NCBI GenBank assembly: GCA_018401115.1
Contig: JAGYKX010000008.1
Span: forward strand, 1-64,000
From: Flavobacteriaceae bacterium
GTDB taxonomy: Bacteria; Bacteroidota; Bacteroidia; Flavobacteriales; Flavobacteriaceae
DNA: 64,000 bases
Reading direction: 5' to 3'
Within the stretch, counting starts at the first letter, position 1. Each line of letters begins with the position of its first letter. Below, in pieces: positions 27,875 through 37,130 of the stretch. The notes under the pieces are model-generated. The model had not been told where the DNA came from. It did not search any database and saw only the letters and a list, made by a program, of their open reading frames with translations. Position numbers and translations under genes: made by a program.

Positions 27875-30253
27875 ATGCGCCTATTGTATTTTTTAAAAAA
27901 ATACTCAGCTGCTCTCCTACAAATGGGTGGTCTGTTTTCTATACTCCTATTATTGTTGGTTTTGAGTTGTCAAAACAATGGTCCTAGAATTAAGGATTCA
28001 GAAGTTGGAATGCTTCAAGAAAGTGTTCCAGACTCTATAGACTTTACCTTTCACGTAAAACCCATACTTTCGGACAGGTGTTTTAAATGTCACGGACCAG
28101 ATAAAAATGCCATTGAGGGCGGTCTTTCGCTGCATACTGCAGCGGGGGCCTATATGTCCCTTGGCAAAGCCAAAGGCCGCCAGGCCGTAGTTCCATTTAA
28201 ACCAAAAGAAAGCGAACTAATAGTGCGCATACACAGTACCGACCCTAACATTCAAATGCCTCCTCCAGAGTCTAACCTAAGCTTAAATAACTACGAAAAA
28301 GAGGTGCTAGAAAAATGGATTGCCCAAGGAGGAAATTACCAGGAACACTGGGCTTTTACTCTCCCAACACCTAAAAAAGTACCCCCTATTAGTCCTGAAT
28401 GGGGTGCCAATGAAATAGATGGTTTTGTAATGAAAAAACTCAAAGAAAAAGGACTAAAACCTTCAAAACCAGCACCTAAAGAAGTGCTTTTAAGAAGGGT
28501 CTTTTTAGACCTCACTGGAATTCCACCGAGTCCTGAGGCTATAAATACTTTTGTATCTGATCAAGACCCTAAAGCATATGATAAAATCATAGACAGTTTA
28601 TTAAAAACAGATGATTATGCAGAGCATATGACTGCCGAATGGTTGTCCATCTCGAGATATGCAGACACCCATGGTTATCAGGATGACTTTGAAAGAACTA
28701 TGTGGCCTTGGAGAGACTGGGTTATTCATGCCTTCAAAGAGAATATGCCCTATAACAATTTTGTGACCTATCAATTGGCAGGAGACCAACTCCCCAATCC
28801 AACCAAAGAACAAATTTTAGCCACGGGATTCAATAGAAACCATAAAATTACTTTTGAGGGAGGGGTTATACCAGAGGAGTATAGAGTAGAATACGTAGAA
28901 GACAGAACAAACACATTTGGCACTGCTTTTCTAGGTATTACAATGGAGTGTGCCCGTTGCCACGACCATAAATACGATCCCATTTCTCAAAAAAACCATT
29001 TTGAACTCTTTAGCTTCTTTAACAAATTAGATGAAAAAGGATTGGTTTCTGATAGAAATGAAGTTCCAGCCCCTACAATGAGAATTACCCCAGAGGACAA
29101 AAAAGGAGTCCTTGCATTTTTAAGTGCCCAAGAGGACAGATCAATGACCACTCAAAAAGAAATAGAGATTATGGTAATGCAAGACATGCCTAATCCGAGA
29201 AAGACCTATATACTCAATAGAGGTGCCTACGACCAACCCACCACAGAAGTATTTCCAAACACACCAGAAAAAATATTACCCTTTCCAGAAGATTTCCCTA
29301 AAAATAGATTAGGCTTGTCTCAGTGGCTCTTTGAGGAGGAGCATCCGCTTACAGCGAGGGTGGCAGTAAATAGAATCTGGCAACGCTTTTTTGGAGAAGG
29401 CCTTGTGTCCAGTAGCTATGATTTTGGTAACCAAGGTGATCTGCCCACTCATCCTGACCTATTAGATTTTATGGCACTTAAATTTAAAGATGAGGGATGG
29501 GATTTACATAAAATCATACGTTTTATTGTTCAGTCAGACACTTACAAACAAAGCAGTGCTATTAGTGAAGAGGCCCTACAATTGGACCCAGAAAATAAAT
29601 GGCTGGCCAGGGCACCACGATTACGACTTTCTGCTGAAAGCATTAGAGACCAAGCCTTAGCCATTAGTGGTTTATTGGTTAGAAAAATAGGAGGTCCAAG
29701 TGTAAAACCGTATCAGCCAGAAGGCTTGTGGAAAGAAACCACAGGTGGTGGCGGTGGAAGTACCGCCAATTATGTTCAAGACAATGGAGACGCTTTGTAC
29801 AGAAAGAGTATGTATACTTTTTGGAAACGAACCGTTCCACCCCCGAGCATGCTCACTTTTGACGCTTCAAATAGAGATTTGTGTAGTGTAAAAAGTCAAC
29901 AGACTAATACCCCACTCCAAGCACTCGTATTATTAAATGACCCTCAAATTATAGAAGCATCTAGAGTACTAGCAGAGAAAGCCAGTAGAAAAAAAGAAAA
30001 CATAGCGGAACAGCTAGCCTATATGTATCTAGCAGCTACGGGACAATTCGCCACTGATAAAGTTGCTGCACAATTACTCGACTTGTATCGCGATATGGAA
30101 TTACAGGTACAACAGGAAGGTGTCATTCCTGAAACCTACTTGAGTATTGGAGAAAAAGCGGCTACTATTAATGAAAAAGATACCGCTTTAACAGCGCTTT
30201 CTCTGACTGCTCATACCATTTTAAATCTAGATTTAACGATTACCAGAAGCTAA
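27875..30253 (+). CDS. PSCyt1-DUF1549-DUF1553 cytochrome lipoprotein (planctomycete type)
   Basis: The 792-residue protein has a hydrophobic leader with lipobox LVLSC (Cys32). An N-terminal PSCyt1 heme domain follows (FHVKPILSDRCFKCHGP, heme motif C69-x-x-C72-H73, distal MPPP near residue 127). DUF1549/PSCyt2 occupies about residues 165-375 (LRRVFLDLTGIPPSP, WLSISRYADTHGY) and ends in a second heme-like motif CARCH (Cys359-His363). DUF1553/PSD1 covers about residues 470-750 (HPLTARVAVNRIWQRFFG, TPLQALVLLNDP). The set is abundant in Planctomycetes and usually paired with DUF1501, as here, with a 2-base gap. The biochemical role is not established; a periplasmic oxidoreductase for sugars is inferred. 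Confidence 0.9.
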   Translation: MRLLYFLKKYSAALLQMGGLFSILLLLLVLSCQNNGPRIKDSEVGMLQESVPDSIDFTFHVKPILSDRCFKCHGPDKNAIEGGLSLHTAAGAYMSLGKAKGRQAVVPFKPKESELIVRIHSTDPNIQMPPPESNLSLNNYEKEVLEKWIAQGGNYQEHWAFTLPTPKKVPPISPEWGANEIDGFVMKKLKEKGLKPSKPAPKEVLLRRVFLDLTGIPPSPEAINTFVSDQDPKAYDKIIDSLLKTDDYAEHMTAEWLSISRYADTHGYQDDFERTMWPWRDWVIHAFKENMPYNNFVTYQLAGDQLPNPTKEQILATGFNRNHKITFEGGVIPEEYRVEYVEDRTNTFGTAFLGITMECARCHDHKYDPISQKNHFELFSFFNKLDEKGLVSDRNEVPAPTMRITPEDKKGVLAFLSAQEDRSMTTQKEIEIMVMQDMPNPRKTYILNRGAYDQPTTEVFPNTPEKILPFPEDFPKNRLGLSQWLFEEEHPLTARVAVNRIWQRFFGEGLVSSSYDFGNQGDLPTHPDLLDFMALKFKDEGWDLHKIIRFIVQSDTYKQSSAISEEALQLDPENKWLARAPRLRLSAESIRDQALAISGLLVRKIGGPSVKPYQPEGLWKETTGGGGGSTANYVQDNGDALYRKSMYTFWKRTVPPPSMLTFDASNRDLCSVKSQQTNTPLQALVLLNDPQIIEASRVLAEKASRKKENIAEQLAYMYLAATGQFATDKVAAQLLDLYRDMELQVQQEGVIPETYLSIGEKAATINEKDTALTALSLTAHTILNLDLTITRS

Positions 30254-30255
30254 TC

Positions 30256-31746
30256 ATGAGTGAAAAAAAAATTATAGAAGAACGTTCCCTGCAACTCAAT
30301 AGAAGAGCATTCTTAGGAAAAACAGCTTTAGGAATTGGTGGGATTGGTTTGGCCTCATTGCTAGGCACACCGTATTTCAATACAACTAAAAACGGTATCA
30401 TAACCTCAGCAACGCCTCAAGCAGGTATTAAAGGTGCGCTCGATGGACTGCATCACCCTGCTAAAATAAAAAGGGTTATTTATCTCTTCCAAAGTGGTGG
30501 TCCTTCTCAATTGGAGTTATTTGATTATAAGCCCATGCTAAATAAGAGGCGTGGAGAAGATTTACCAGAATCTATTAGAAATGGACAAAGACTCACTGGA
30601 ATGACCTCTGGTCAAGACAAATTTCCTTTAGTAGGCTCCCAATTTGGATTCAATCAATACGGTAATAATCCTGCATGGATCAGTGACCTTTTACCCTACA
30701 CCGCTAAAGTATCAGACGACATTTGTGTCATTAACTCTATGTTTACAGAGGCTATTAACCACGATCCAGCCGTCACATTTTTTCAAACAGGGTCTCAGCA
30801 ACCAGGAAGGCCTAGTATAGGCTCATGGCTCAGTTATGGTTTGGGAAGTGAAAACGACAACCTGCCTGCTTTTACGGTACTCCTTTCAAGAGGAACGGGA
30901 AGGCCTAATGGCCAGCCTTTATACACCAGGCTCTGGGGGAATGGATTTTTACATTCCTTACACCAGGGAGTACAATTTAGGGCAGCCAAAGATCCAGTGT
31001 TGTACCTAAATGATCCAGATGGCATGAATAAAGCCACCAAAAGAAATATGCTGGATCATTTGGCTGAATTAAACGATTCAGGATACGAAGATTACGGAGA
31101 CCCAGAAATTAAAAGTAGGATAGCTCAATACGAAATGGCTTATAGAATGCAAACCTCTGTACCAGATGTCATTAGCACTGAAAAAGAACCCGACTATATT
31201 TATAAAATGTATGGTGCAGATGCCAAAATTCCAGGGACTTTTGCTGCCAATTGCCTACTAGCAAGAAGGTTAGCAGAACAAGATGTGCGTTTTATACAGC
31301 TGTATCATATGGGATGGGACCAACATGAAAATCTACCAGGCGCCATTGCCAAACAAGCAAAAGATGTAGATCAGGCCTCTGCCGCCTTGATCATGGACCT
31401 TAAACAAAGGGGACTTTTAGAAGACACCTTAGTGGTTTGGGGTGGAGAATTTGGAAGAACAAATTACTCTCAAGGGCTCCTCACGGACACCAATTATGGT
31501 AGAGATCACCACCCAAGGTCATTTAGTATTTATTTGGCGGGTGGCGGTATTAAACCTGGCTTGTATGGAAAAACAGATGACTTTGGCTACAATATTGTAG
31601 AAAACCCCGTACATGTTCATGACTTTCAAGCAACTATGCTGTATTTATTGGGTATAGACCATGAAAAATTCACTTATAAACACCAAGGAAGGCGCTTTAG
31701 GCTTACAGATGTAGAAGGTAAAATTGTCAGAGATATTTTAAGTTAG
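30256..31746 (+). CDS. DUF1501 protein with Tat signal
   Basis: The 496-residue protein begins with a twin-arginine signal (NRRAFLGKTALG followed by a hydrophobic stretch), so it is exported folded. The body shows DUF1501 blocks: KIKRVIYLFQSGGPSQLELFDYKP, SMFTEAINHDPA, QLYHMGWDQHE, VVWGGEFGRTNYSQG, GRDHHPRSFSIYLAGGGIKPG and HVHDFQATMLYLLGID. DUF1501 is a member of the alkaline phosphatase/sulfatase fold superfamily; the activity is unknown. It is encoded directly behind its usual partner, the DUF1549/DUF1553 cytochrome, and likely forms a functional pair with it in the periplasm or on the membrane. Confidence 0.92.
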   Translation: MSEKKIIEERSLQLNRRAFLGKTALGIGGIGLASLLGTPYFNTTKNGIITSATPQAGIKGALDGLHHPAKIKRVIYLFQSGGPSQLELFDYKPMLNKRRGEDLPESIRNGQRLTGMTSGQDKFPLVGSQFGFNQYGNNPAWISDLLPYTAKVSDDICVINSMFTEAINHDPAVTFFQTGSQQPGRPSIGSWLSYGLGSENDNLPAFTVLLSRGTGRPNGQPLYTRLWGNGFLHSLHQGVQFRAAKDPVLYLNDPDGMNKATKRNMLDHLAELNDSGYEDYGDPEIKSRIAQYEMAYRMQTSVPDVISTEKEPDYIYKMYGADAKIPGTFAANCLLARRLAEQDVRFIQLYHMGWDQHENLPGAIAKQAKDVDQASAALIMDLKQRGLLEDTLVVWGGEFGRTNYSQGLLTDTNYGRDHHPRSFSIYLAGGGIKPGLYGKTDDFGYNIVENPVHVHDFQATMLYLLGIDHEKFTYKHQGRRFRLTDVEGKIVRDILS

Positions 31747-31747
31747 C

Positions 31748-32782
31748 ATGAAGAGAAACGAATTTTTAGCCACCGCTGGTCTAGGGACATTGGGATTAGG
31801 ACTTTCCGGTTGGGGAACACTTCCTGCTTTTACCTTAAAAGATGCTGTTATTGGACATGGAAGCCACCAGTATAAAATAGATTTAAATTGGGGGGCGTTG
31901 AATCCAAATTTCTATCCTGTTAATGACTGTCATGAAATGGTTCAGGACAAAAAAGGATTGTTGTATCTATTGACCAATCACATAGCAAACAATGTTTTAG
32001 TGTACAATACCTCTGGCAGCCTTGTGAACAGCTGGGGTAATGAATATCCTGGGGCACACGGTTTGAGTATTCACGATGAAAATGGGACAGAATACCTCTA
32101 TATTTCTGACAACAACAGACATGAAGTAATCAAAACCACTTTGGATGGAAGAGTTGTTCAAGTATTTCCATTTCCAATAGAGTGTGAAAAATACCAAGAT
32201 CCATCACAATACATCCCCACTGAAACTTGTGTGGCCCCAAACGGCGATGTCTATATAACAGATGGTTATGGCGCCCAATACATTCTTCATTACAATGCCA
32301 AAGGAGCACTCTTAAATATATTTGGAGGTAAAGGCACTCAAAAACACCAATTTTTAAATGCCCACGGCATTTGCATAGATCAAAGAAGCGGTACGCCTAG
32401 CTTACTGATTACTGAGAGACAGGGAAATGAACTAAAACGCTTTGACCTCAATGGAAATTATATGAGTAGTACCCATTTACCAGGGGCTTATATATGCAGG
32501 CCAGTAATTCACGAGAAAGAAGTATATCTGGCCACTATTTGGTCTGGTAATGGTGGCGAAAACAGTGGTTTTATCTCCATCTTAGATCACAACAACAAAC
32601 TCGTGTCTGCACCCGGAGGAATTACTCCTGTGTACAACAAGGCTGGAGAATTACAAAAAATGCGTCAAGGATTAAAGGTGTTTAAACACCCACATGATGT
32701 TTGTATAGATAAAGACCACAATATTTATGTAACTCAATGGAATGCAGGAAAAACATATCCTATTAAACTCATCAGGGTATGA
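31748..32782 (+). CDS. Exported NHL-type six-bladed beta-propeller protein
   Basis: The 344-residue protein starts MKRNEFLATAGLGTLGLGLSG, a Tat-like leader with KR in place of RR. The mature part has NHL-like blades: DKKGLLYLLTNH, NVLVYNTSGSLVNSWG, GAHGLSIHDENG, ETCVAPNGDVYITDGYGAQYILHYNAKG, FLNAHGICID, and HPHDVCIDKDHNIYVTQWNAGKTYP. The family includes peptidyl-alpha-hydroxyglycine lyase-like proteins and binding scaffolds. A ligand or enzymatic role cannot be told from sequence. It lies one base after DUF1501 and overlaps the next gene by 4 bases, so it belongs to the same operon. Confidence 0.85.
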   Translation: MKRNEFLATAGLGTLGLGLSGWGTLPAFTLKDAVIGHGSHQYKIDLNWGALNPNFYPVNDCHEMVQDKKGLLYLLTNHIANNVLVYNTSGSLVNSWGNEYPGAHGLSIHDENGTEYLYISDNNRHEVIKTTLDGRVVQVFPFPIECEKYQDPSQYIPTETCVAPNGDVYITDGYGAQYILHYNAKGALLNIFGGKGTQKHQFLNAHGICIDQRSGTPSLLITERQGNELKRFDLNGNYMSSTHLPGAYICRPVIHEKEVYLATIWSGNGGENSGFISILDHNNKLVSAPGGITPVYNKAGELQKMRQGLKVFKHPHDVCIDKDHNIYVTQWNAGKTYPIKLIRV

Positions 32783-33594
32783 GAATAGTCCTTTTAAGCT
32801 TTGCCGTTATTTACTTATTCAATAGTTGTAAAAATACTGTTGAAAGTATTTCCTCTGTGAGTGATACAAAAGAATTTCAACTATCCAGCCCTTTAATAAC
32901 TACTGAAAAGACACTCTTTAAAGACAGTACTCTTTTAGTCCTTGAAAGCCCTTACCCAGGGGCTGTATTATGGTTTGAAGCTATAGATAATCACACCCAA
33001 TACCCAATACCAGACATTCAATATGAATCCCCAATTAGCCTCAAAGAAAACAGCATTTTACGTGCCTATGCTACCCATCCTGAATATCAAACTAGTGACA
33101 CTGTTTCTTTGGAGGTTTTTAAAATAAAGCATTCTTTACAAAAAAGTCAAATTAGCATTTCTCCTAAGGCAAACCCCGCTTATCTTGGAAAAGGGAACAG
33201 CACATTAATCAATGACACAAAAGGAAGTTTATCTTTTAGAAATAGTGATGAATGGCTGGGATTTGATCAGCCAAAAATAAGCATTGATTTGGTTCTTGAC
33301 CCTCCTCTTTCAATAGACAAAGTACTGATTAGCAGCCTGATTGACCAGGACGCTTGGATATTCCCTTTAGCAAAAATTGAGGTGAAAAAGGCGAATAAGG
33401 TATTAGGCAGCTATGTTAATAATGACGCTGAAAGTGCTACCAATGCCAAACTAAAAACTTTTATGGTAAAGATTCCGAACAATCATTACAATAAACTAAC
33501 TATTGAATTGACTTCAGTAATAAACATTCCAGACTGGCACCATGGAAATGGAACCCAAGCTTGGCTTTTCATAGATCAAATACTTATAGAATAA
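32779..33594 (+). CDS. Lipoprotein with chitobiase-like and discoidin-like domains
   Basis: The 271-residue protein has a lipobox FNSC (Cys17). Residues ~45-120 resemble the chitobiase C-terminal/FN3-associated domain (ESPYPGAVLWFEA, SPISLKENSILRAYATHP). Residues ~125-271 resemble a galactose-binding F5/8 (discoidin-like) domain (GSLSFRNSDEWLGFDQ, DAWIFPLAKIEV, NIPDWHHGNGTQAWLFIDQILIE). The same two-domain arrangement, with similar closing motif, ends the next protein (33596-35707), so this module was duplicated or shared. Carbohydrate binding is the likely role. No enzyme motif is visible. Confidence 0.75.
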   Translation: MRIVLLSFAVIYLFNSCKNTVESISSVSDTKEFQLSSPLITTEKTLFKDSTLLVLESPYPGAVLWFEAIDNHTQYPIPDIQYESPISLKENSILRAYATHPEYQTSDTVSLEVFKIKHSLQKSQISISPKANPAYLGKGNSTLINDTKGSLSFRNSDEWLGFDQPKISIDLVLDPPLSIDKVLISSLIDQDAWIFPLAKIEVKKANKVLGSYVNNDAESATNAKLKTFMVKIPNNHYNKLTIELTSVINIPDWHHGNGTQAWLFIDQILIE

Positions 33595-33595
33595 T

Positions 33596-35707
33596 ATGCT
33601 TTTATCTTTGAACTCAATTCTCATAACATTTCATTTTCCACTCCTTCAAATAAATCCTGTAGAATTAATAGGTAATTTTCACCCACTTCTGGTTCACTTG
33701 CCTATTGGTATTTTCCTTTTTGGATTTGCATTGGAATGCTATTGTCATTTAAAAAAAATCCTTTTACCCCTTTTTATTCGAAGTTTTTCTTTAATTACAG
33801 CAGCAGGATTTGCGCTTTTTTCTGTGATATCTGGCTTGTTACTGGCGCAAGGTGGTGCCTATAATGAGGAAGTCCTGTCCTTACACAGAAATATGGGTAT
33901 TGTATTTACCATTGGGGCTTTTGGATTATTATTTTTACACCAATCCAAAGCAGTTTGGTCCAAGAAAATATTTTTCCCTATTTATAGTATACTAGTGCTT
34001 TTACTGACTGTTACGGGTCATTTTGGAGGAAACATCACTCACGGTGAGGGGTTTTTATTTGGTCAAAACGAAGCGAATTCAAGCCTATCCATTAACTCAT
34101 TAGACCATGCTATGGTATACAATGATTTGGTAAAACCTGTATTGGATTCCAAATGCGTAGCTTGTCATAATGAAAGAAAAAATGAGGGAGGCCTTTTAAT
34201 GACTAGCCCTGAATGGTTACTTAAGGGTGGAGAGCACGGGAGTATTTTTCCTAATGACAAAGACAGTATTGGTCCTCTTTTGACCAGGGTTCATTTACCC
34301 ATAGAAGAAAAAGAACATATGCCGCCAAAGTCTAAGGCACAACTCACCACTCAAGAAGTGACCCTTTTAGAATGGTGGATTCAAAACAATGCCTGTTTTG
34401 ACTGTAGTACAGAAAGTTTAACTAAGAACGAAAAAGTGGACTTGGCTTTGCAATCCTTTTTGGAAGACAACAATCCCATACATGAATGGGGAGAAACCAT
34501 AGATCCTGTGCCTCAGAATTGGATGAACACTCTGGCAGCCTCAGGAATAACGGCTTATCCTATTACATCCGGGCATTCCATGATAATAGTCAATGCTCGG
34601 GGCCATCAAAACCTGAGCAAAAAAGACTTTAAGCTTTTAAAAAAATACGCAGATAATATTGTAGAATTAAACTTAGGGGCTTCTAATATGAATGACACTT
34701 TAGCCGTTTTTTTGCCAAACTTTGAGCACCTATTAAAGCTACAAATTCCACAAACTTCTGTGACGGACTTGGGCATAGAATACATAGCGTCCTTAGAACA
34801 TTTAATCTCCTTAAACGCTTTTTCCACGCCGCTAACCAACAGGTCCTTGGATATTATTAACAGTATAAGCACCTTAGAAAGTGCTTATGTCACAGACACT
34901 GAAATAAATAAAAGTACTATGGAGGCCTTTGTGGCTAAAAATGGAAAACTCAACTTACATTTTGTCCCTGAAGACACTTTTGCTCAAACAGCTCTAGACC
35001 CCCCTACTATTTTATCTAAAACAGATTTCTTTAAAGATTCTTTGGAAATTGGTTTGGCCTATGTCTTTGAAAATGCGAGTCTATACTACACCTTAGATGG
35101 CAGTTTACCAGACAGTACCAGCACAAAATACCTCGCTCCTTTTACGATAGATAAAACCACCCAACTCAAAGCAGTCACTTATATGGAGGGCTGGGGGCTG
35201 AGCGCCGTAGCACAAGCAGATTTTAAAAAATCCAATATAGAATATTCTAGTGTAGCATTATTAGAAACTCCCAACGAAAAATACTCAGCTAATGGAGGCG
35301 AGTCATTGGTAGACCTAAAACGAGGCTCCACTAATTTTGTAGACGGAATGTGGTTGGGGTTTGAGGGTAAAAACGCCTCTGCACTACTCTCATTAGCAAA
35401 AAAAGAACGCATAAACACAATGGCTATTGGTGCCTTGTCTGCCCCTGCAAGTTGGATTTTTTATCCGATTGGTATTGAGATATACAGCAGTAACAATGGT
35501 ATTGTTTTTAAAAAAATAGCACAACAAAACTATTCTCCCGAAGCACCCAACAATGATGTTAAAAAGAAATTCTTTGAAATTACCTTTCCTGAAACAACAG
35601 CTACCCACGTCAAAGTGCAGATAAAAAGCCCTCTCAAAAACCCAAATTGGCACCCTAATCCAGGAGGAAAAAGTTGGATTTTCATAGATGAAATTATCCT
35701 AGACTAG
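33596..35707 (+). CDS. DUF2231 membrane cytochrome with LRR-like and sugar-binding-like domains
   Basis: The 703-residue protein starts with a DUF2231-like membrane domain of four helices (LIGNFHPLLVHLPIGIFLFGF; paired histidines may bind heme). A PSCyt1-type domain follows with heme motif C187-x-x-C190-H191 (KCVACHNERKNEGG) and HMPPKSKAQLT. A leucine-rich-like stretch covers about residues 300-450 (VELNLGASNMND, LLKLQIPQTSVTDLGIEYI). The end repeats the chitobiase-like plus discoidin-like module of the preceding lipoprotein. The TM cytochrome could pass electrons from the exported partners to the membrane. This is the last gene of the operon and follows with a 1-base gap. Confidence 0.85.
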   Translation: MLLSLNSILITFHFPLLQINPVELIGNFHPLLVHLPIGIFLFGFALECYCHLKKILLPLFIRSFSLITAAGFALFSVISGLLLAQGGAYNEEVLSLHRNMGIVFTIGAFGLLFLHQSKAVWSKKIFFPIYSILVLLLTVTGHFGGNITHGEGFLFGQNEANSSLSINSLDHAMVYNDLVKPVLDSKCVACHNERKNEGGLLMTSPEWLLKGGEHGSIFPNDKDSIGPLLTRVHLPIEEKEHMPPKSKAQLTTQEVTLLEWWIQNNACFDCSTESLTKNEKVDLALQSFLEDNNPIHEWGETIDPVPQNWMNTLAASGITAYPITSGHSMIIVNARGHQNLSKKDFKLLKKYADNIVELNLGASNMNDTLAVFLPNFEHLLKLQIPQTSVTDLGIEYIASLEHLISLNAFSTPLTNRSLDIINSISTLESAYVTDTEINKSTMEAFVAKNGKLNLHFVPEDTFAQTALDPPTILSKTDFFKDSLEIGLAYVFENASLYYTLDGSLPDSTSTKYLAPFTIDKTTQLKAVTYMEGWGLSAVAQADFKKSNIEYSSVALLETPNEKYSANGGESLVDLKRGSTNFVDGMWLGFEGKNASALLSLAKKERINTMAIGALSAPASWIFYPIGIEIYSSNNGIVFKKIAQQNYSPEAPNNDVKKKFFEITFPETTATHVKVQIKSPLKNPNWHPNPGGKSWIFIDEIILD

Positions 35708-35767
35708 TGATCGCTTCTACGAATTAATTTAGCGTAGCATGAACTCACATTTGTAATTGATTTTTCT

Positions 35768-35775
35768 TACTTTTG
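35768..35775 (+). promoter_or_regulatory. Putative -7 element of the YeeE/YedE pair
   Basis: TACTTTTG matches TAnnTTTG, 14 bases before the ATG at 35790. It fits a separate promoter for the two-gene sulfur transporter unit rather than read-through from the cytochrome operon. No convincing -33 partner is visible. Confidence 0.35.
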
Positions 35776-35789
35776 AAAAAAATATTTAG

Positions 35790-36347
35790 ATGGATTTTAT
35801 TCTAGAACCTTGGCCATGGTATGTATCCGGCCCTCTTTTTGCTTTAGTAATGCTTAGCCTTACTATCTTTGGAAAGAACTTTGGCATGTCTTCTAACCTT
35901 AGAACCCTTTGCGCAATTGGTGGTGCAGGGAAAGTAGCTTCCTTTTTTAAATTCGACATCAAGGCCCAAAAATGGAACTTAGTGGTGGTATTAGGCGCTG
36001 TGATTGGTGGGTATATTGGAAGCCACTTTCTCCAAAACCAACCAGACATTGCCATAAGCGCGTCTACCATAGAAGCACTTCAACAGATGGGTTTTCAGGA
36101 TCCTGGAGCCAGTATATTGCCTCCTGAACTCTTTAGTCTAGACGCTGTAAGCCAACCAAAAACGCTCATAATGCTTATTATTGGAGGCTTTTTAGTAGGT
36201 TTTGGCACCCGCTACGCGGGTGGCTGCACCTCTGGGCATGCGATCAGTGGGTTGAGCAACCTACAAATCCCATCCTTGGTTGCCGTGATTGGATTTTTCA
36301 TTGGTGGCCTACTCATGACACATTTTATTTTACCCTTATTATTCTAG
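35790..36347 (+). CDS. YeeE/YedE family sulfur (thiosulfate) transporter, first half
   Basis: The 185-residue membrane protein has about four to five helices. The signature GFGTRYAGGCTSGHAISGL carries the conserved Cys that binds thiosulfate in YeeE/TsuA-type channels. Full-length TsuA has two such repeats; here each half is encoded separately, and the second half is the next gene (3-base gap). The two would assemble into one transporter moving thiosulfate or a related sulfur species into the cytoplasm. Confidence 0.9.
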   Translation: MDFILEPWPWYVSGPLFALVMLSLTIFGKNFGMSSNLRTLCAIGGAGKVASFFKFDIKAQKWNLVVVLGAVIGGYIGSHFLQNQPDIAISASTIEALQQMGFQDPGASILPPELFSLDAVSQPKTLIMLIIGGFLVGFGTRYAGGCTSGHAISGLSNLQIPSLVAVIGFFIGGLLMTHFILPLLF

Positions 36348-36350
36348 ATT

Positions 36351-36764
36351 ATGAAATATTTAAAATTTTTAAGCGTCGGTATATTTTTTGGAATTCTCCT
36401 TATAAAATCAGAAGCGGTTTCTTGGTTCAGAATATTTGAAATGTTTCGTTTCGAATCTTTTCATATGTATGGAATTATTGGAAGTGCTGTAGTACTTGGT
36501 GCTATTGGAATTGCACTAATCAAAAAATTCAAGCTCAAAGACCTCTCAGGTACACCCATTGCTATTCCTGATAAAGCTAAAAATTACACCTCAGCAATTA
36601 TTGGAGGCTCCATTTTTGGTTTGGGTTGGGCGCTAGCAGGTGCCTGCCCTGGTCCTATGTATGTTCTTGTTGGAACTGGAGCTATAAGTATGCTTGTCGT
36701 GATTGGCGCCGCCCTTCTAGGTACTTTTGCATATGGACTTCTAAGAGATAAATTACCTCATTAA
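36351..36764 (+). CDS. YeeE/YedE-type sulfur transporter, second half (DUF6691)
   Basis: The 137-residue membrane protein has four helices and the second Cys-containing repeat motif GLGWALAGACPGPMYVLVG, equivalent to AGGCTSGH of the preceding protein. It completes the split transporter. A strong bidirectional hairpin terminator follows 21 bases downstream. Confidence 0.9.
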   Translation: MKYLKFLSVGIFFGILLIKSEAVSWFRIFEMFRFESFHMYGIIGSAVVLGAIGIALIKKFKLKDLSGTPIAIPDKAKNYTSAIIGGSIFGLGWALAGACPGPMYVLVGTGAISMLVVIGAALLGTFAYGLLRDKLPH

Positions 36765-36785
36765 AACCTACAAAGTACACAAATA

Positions 36786-36809
36786 AAAAGCCCCTTTAAA
36801 GGGGCTTTT
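36786..36809. terminator. Bidirectional rho-independent terminator
   Basis: AAAAGCCCC-TTTA-AAGGGGCTTTT forms a perfect stem flanked by A and T tracts. It lies between the convergent sulfur transporter unit (plus) and clpS (minus) and suits both strands. Confidence 0.9.
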
Positions 36810-36840
36810 TATTTCATGTGATGATTGAAATTAATCACTA

Positions 36841-37110
36841 CTATACAATCTCCGCCTGAATACCCGCATCTAAAATGCCCTGGCATTGGGGTTTTAACTT
36901 ATCTAAAGGGCCCGTTTTAACCGTACACTTACCTTTAAAGTGAATAATAAGGGTACACTGTTGGGCTTGTTCACTAGAATGTTTACAGACTCTAATTAGG
37001 GTGTTAATGACATGATCAAAGGTGTTTACCTCATCATTAAATACCACGAGCTCGTTGTCTTTTTGAACCGCCTCTAAAGTATCTTGTGATGATTCCTGTT
37101 GTTCCTTCAT
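36841..37110 (-). CDS. clpS: ATP-dependent Clp protease adaptor ClpS
   Basis: ClpS delivers N-degron substrates to ClpAP-type proteases. The core reads VVFNDEVNTFDHVINTLIRVC, with the N-degron-pocket Asn-Asp pair, then EQAQQCTLIIHFKGKCTVKTG, all typical. I place the start at the ATG at 37110 (MKEQQESS). A frame beginning at 37134 would add eight hydrophobic residues overlapping prmA and is not typical of the family. It is the last gene of the DUF1599-BT_3928-tpiA-prmA-clpS unit, ending at the shared terminator. Confidence 0.92.
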   Translation of the reverse strand: MKEQQESSQDTLEAVQKDNELVVFNDEVNTFDHVINTLIRVCKHSSEQAQQCTLIIHFKGKCTVKTGPLDKLKPQCQGILDAGIQAEIV

Positions 37111-37130
37111 ATCCCTAAAAATATAAAAAA

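Noticed and set aside
952-35707. Possible integrated phage or conjugative island
   Set aside because: No integrase, transposase, phage structural or conjugation gene is present, and no attachment-site duplication was found at the ends. Accessory content alone does not prove an integrated element.
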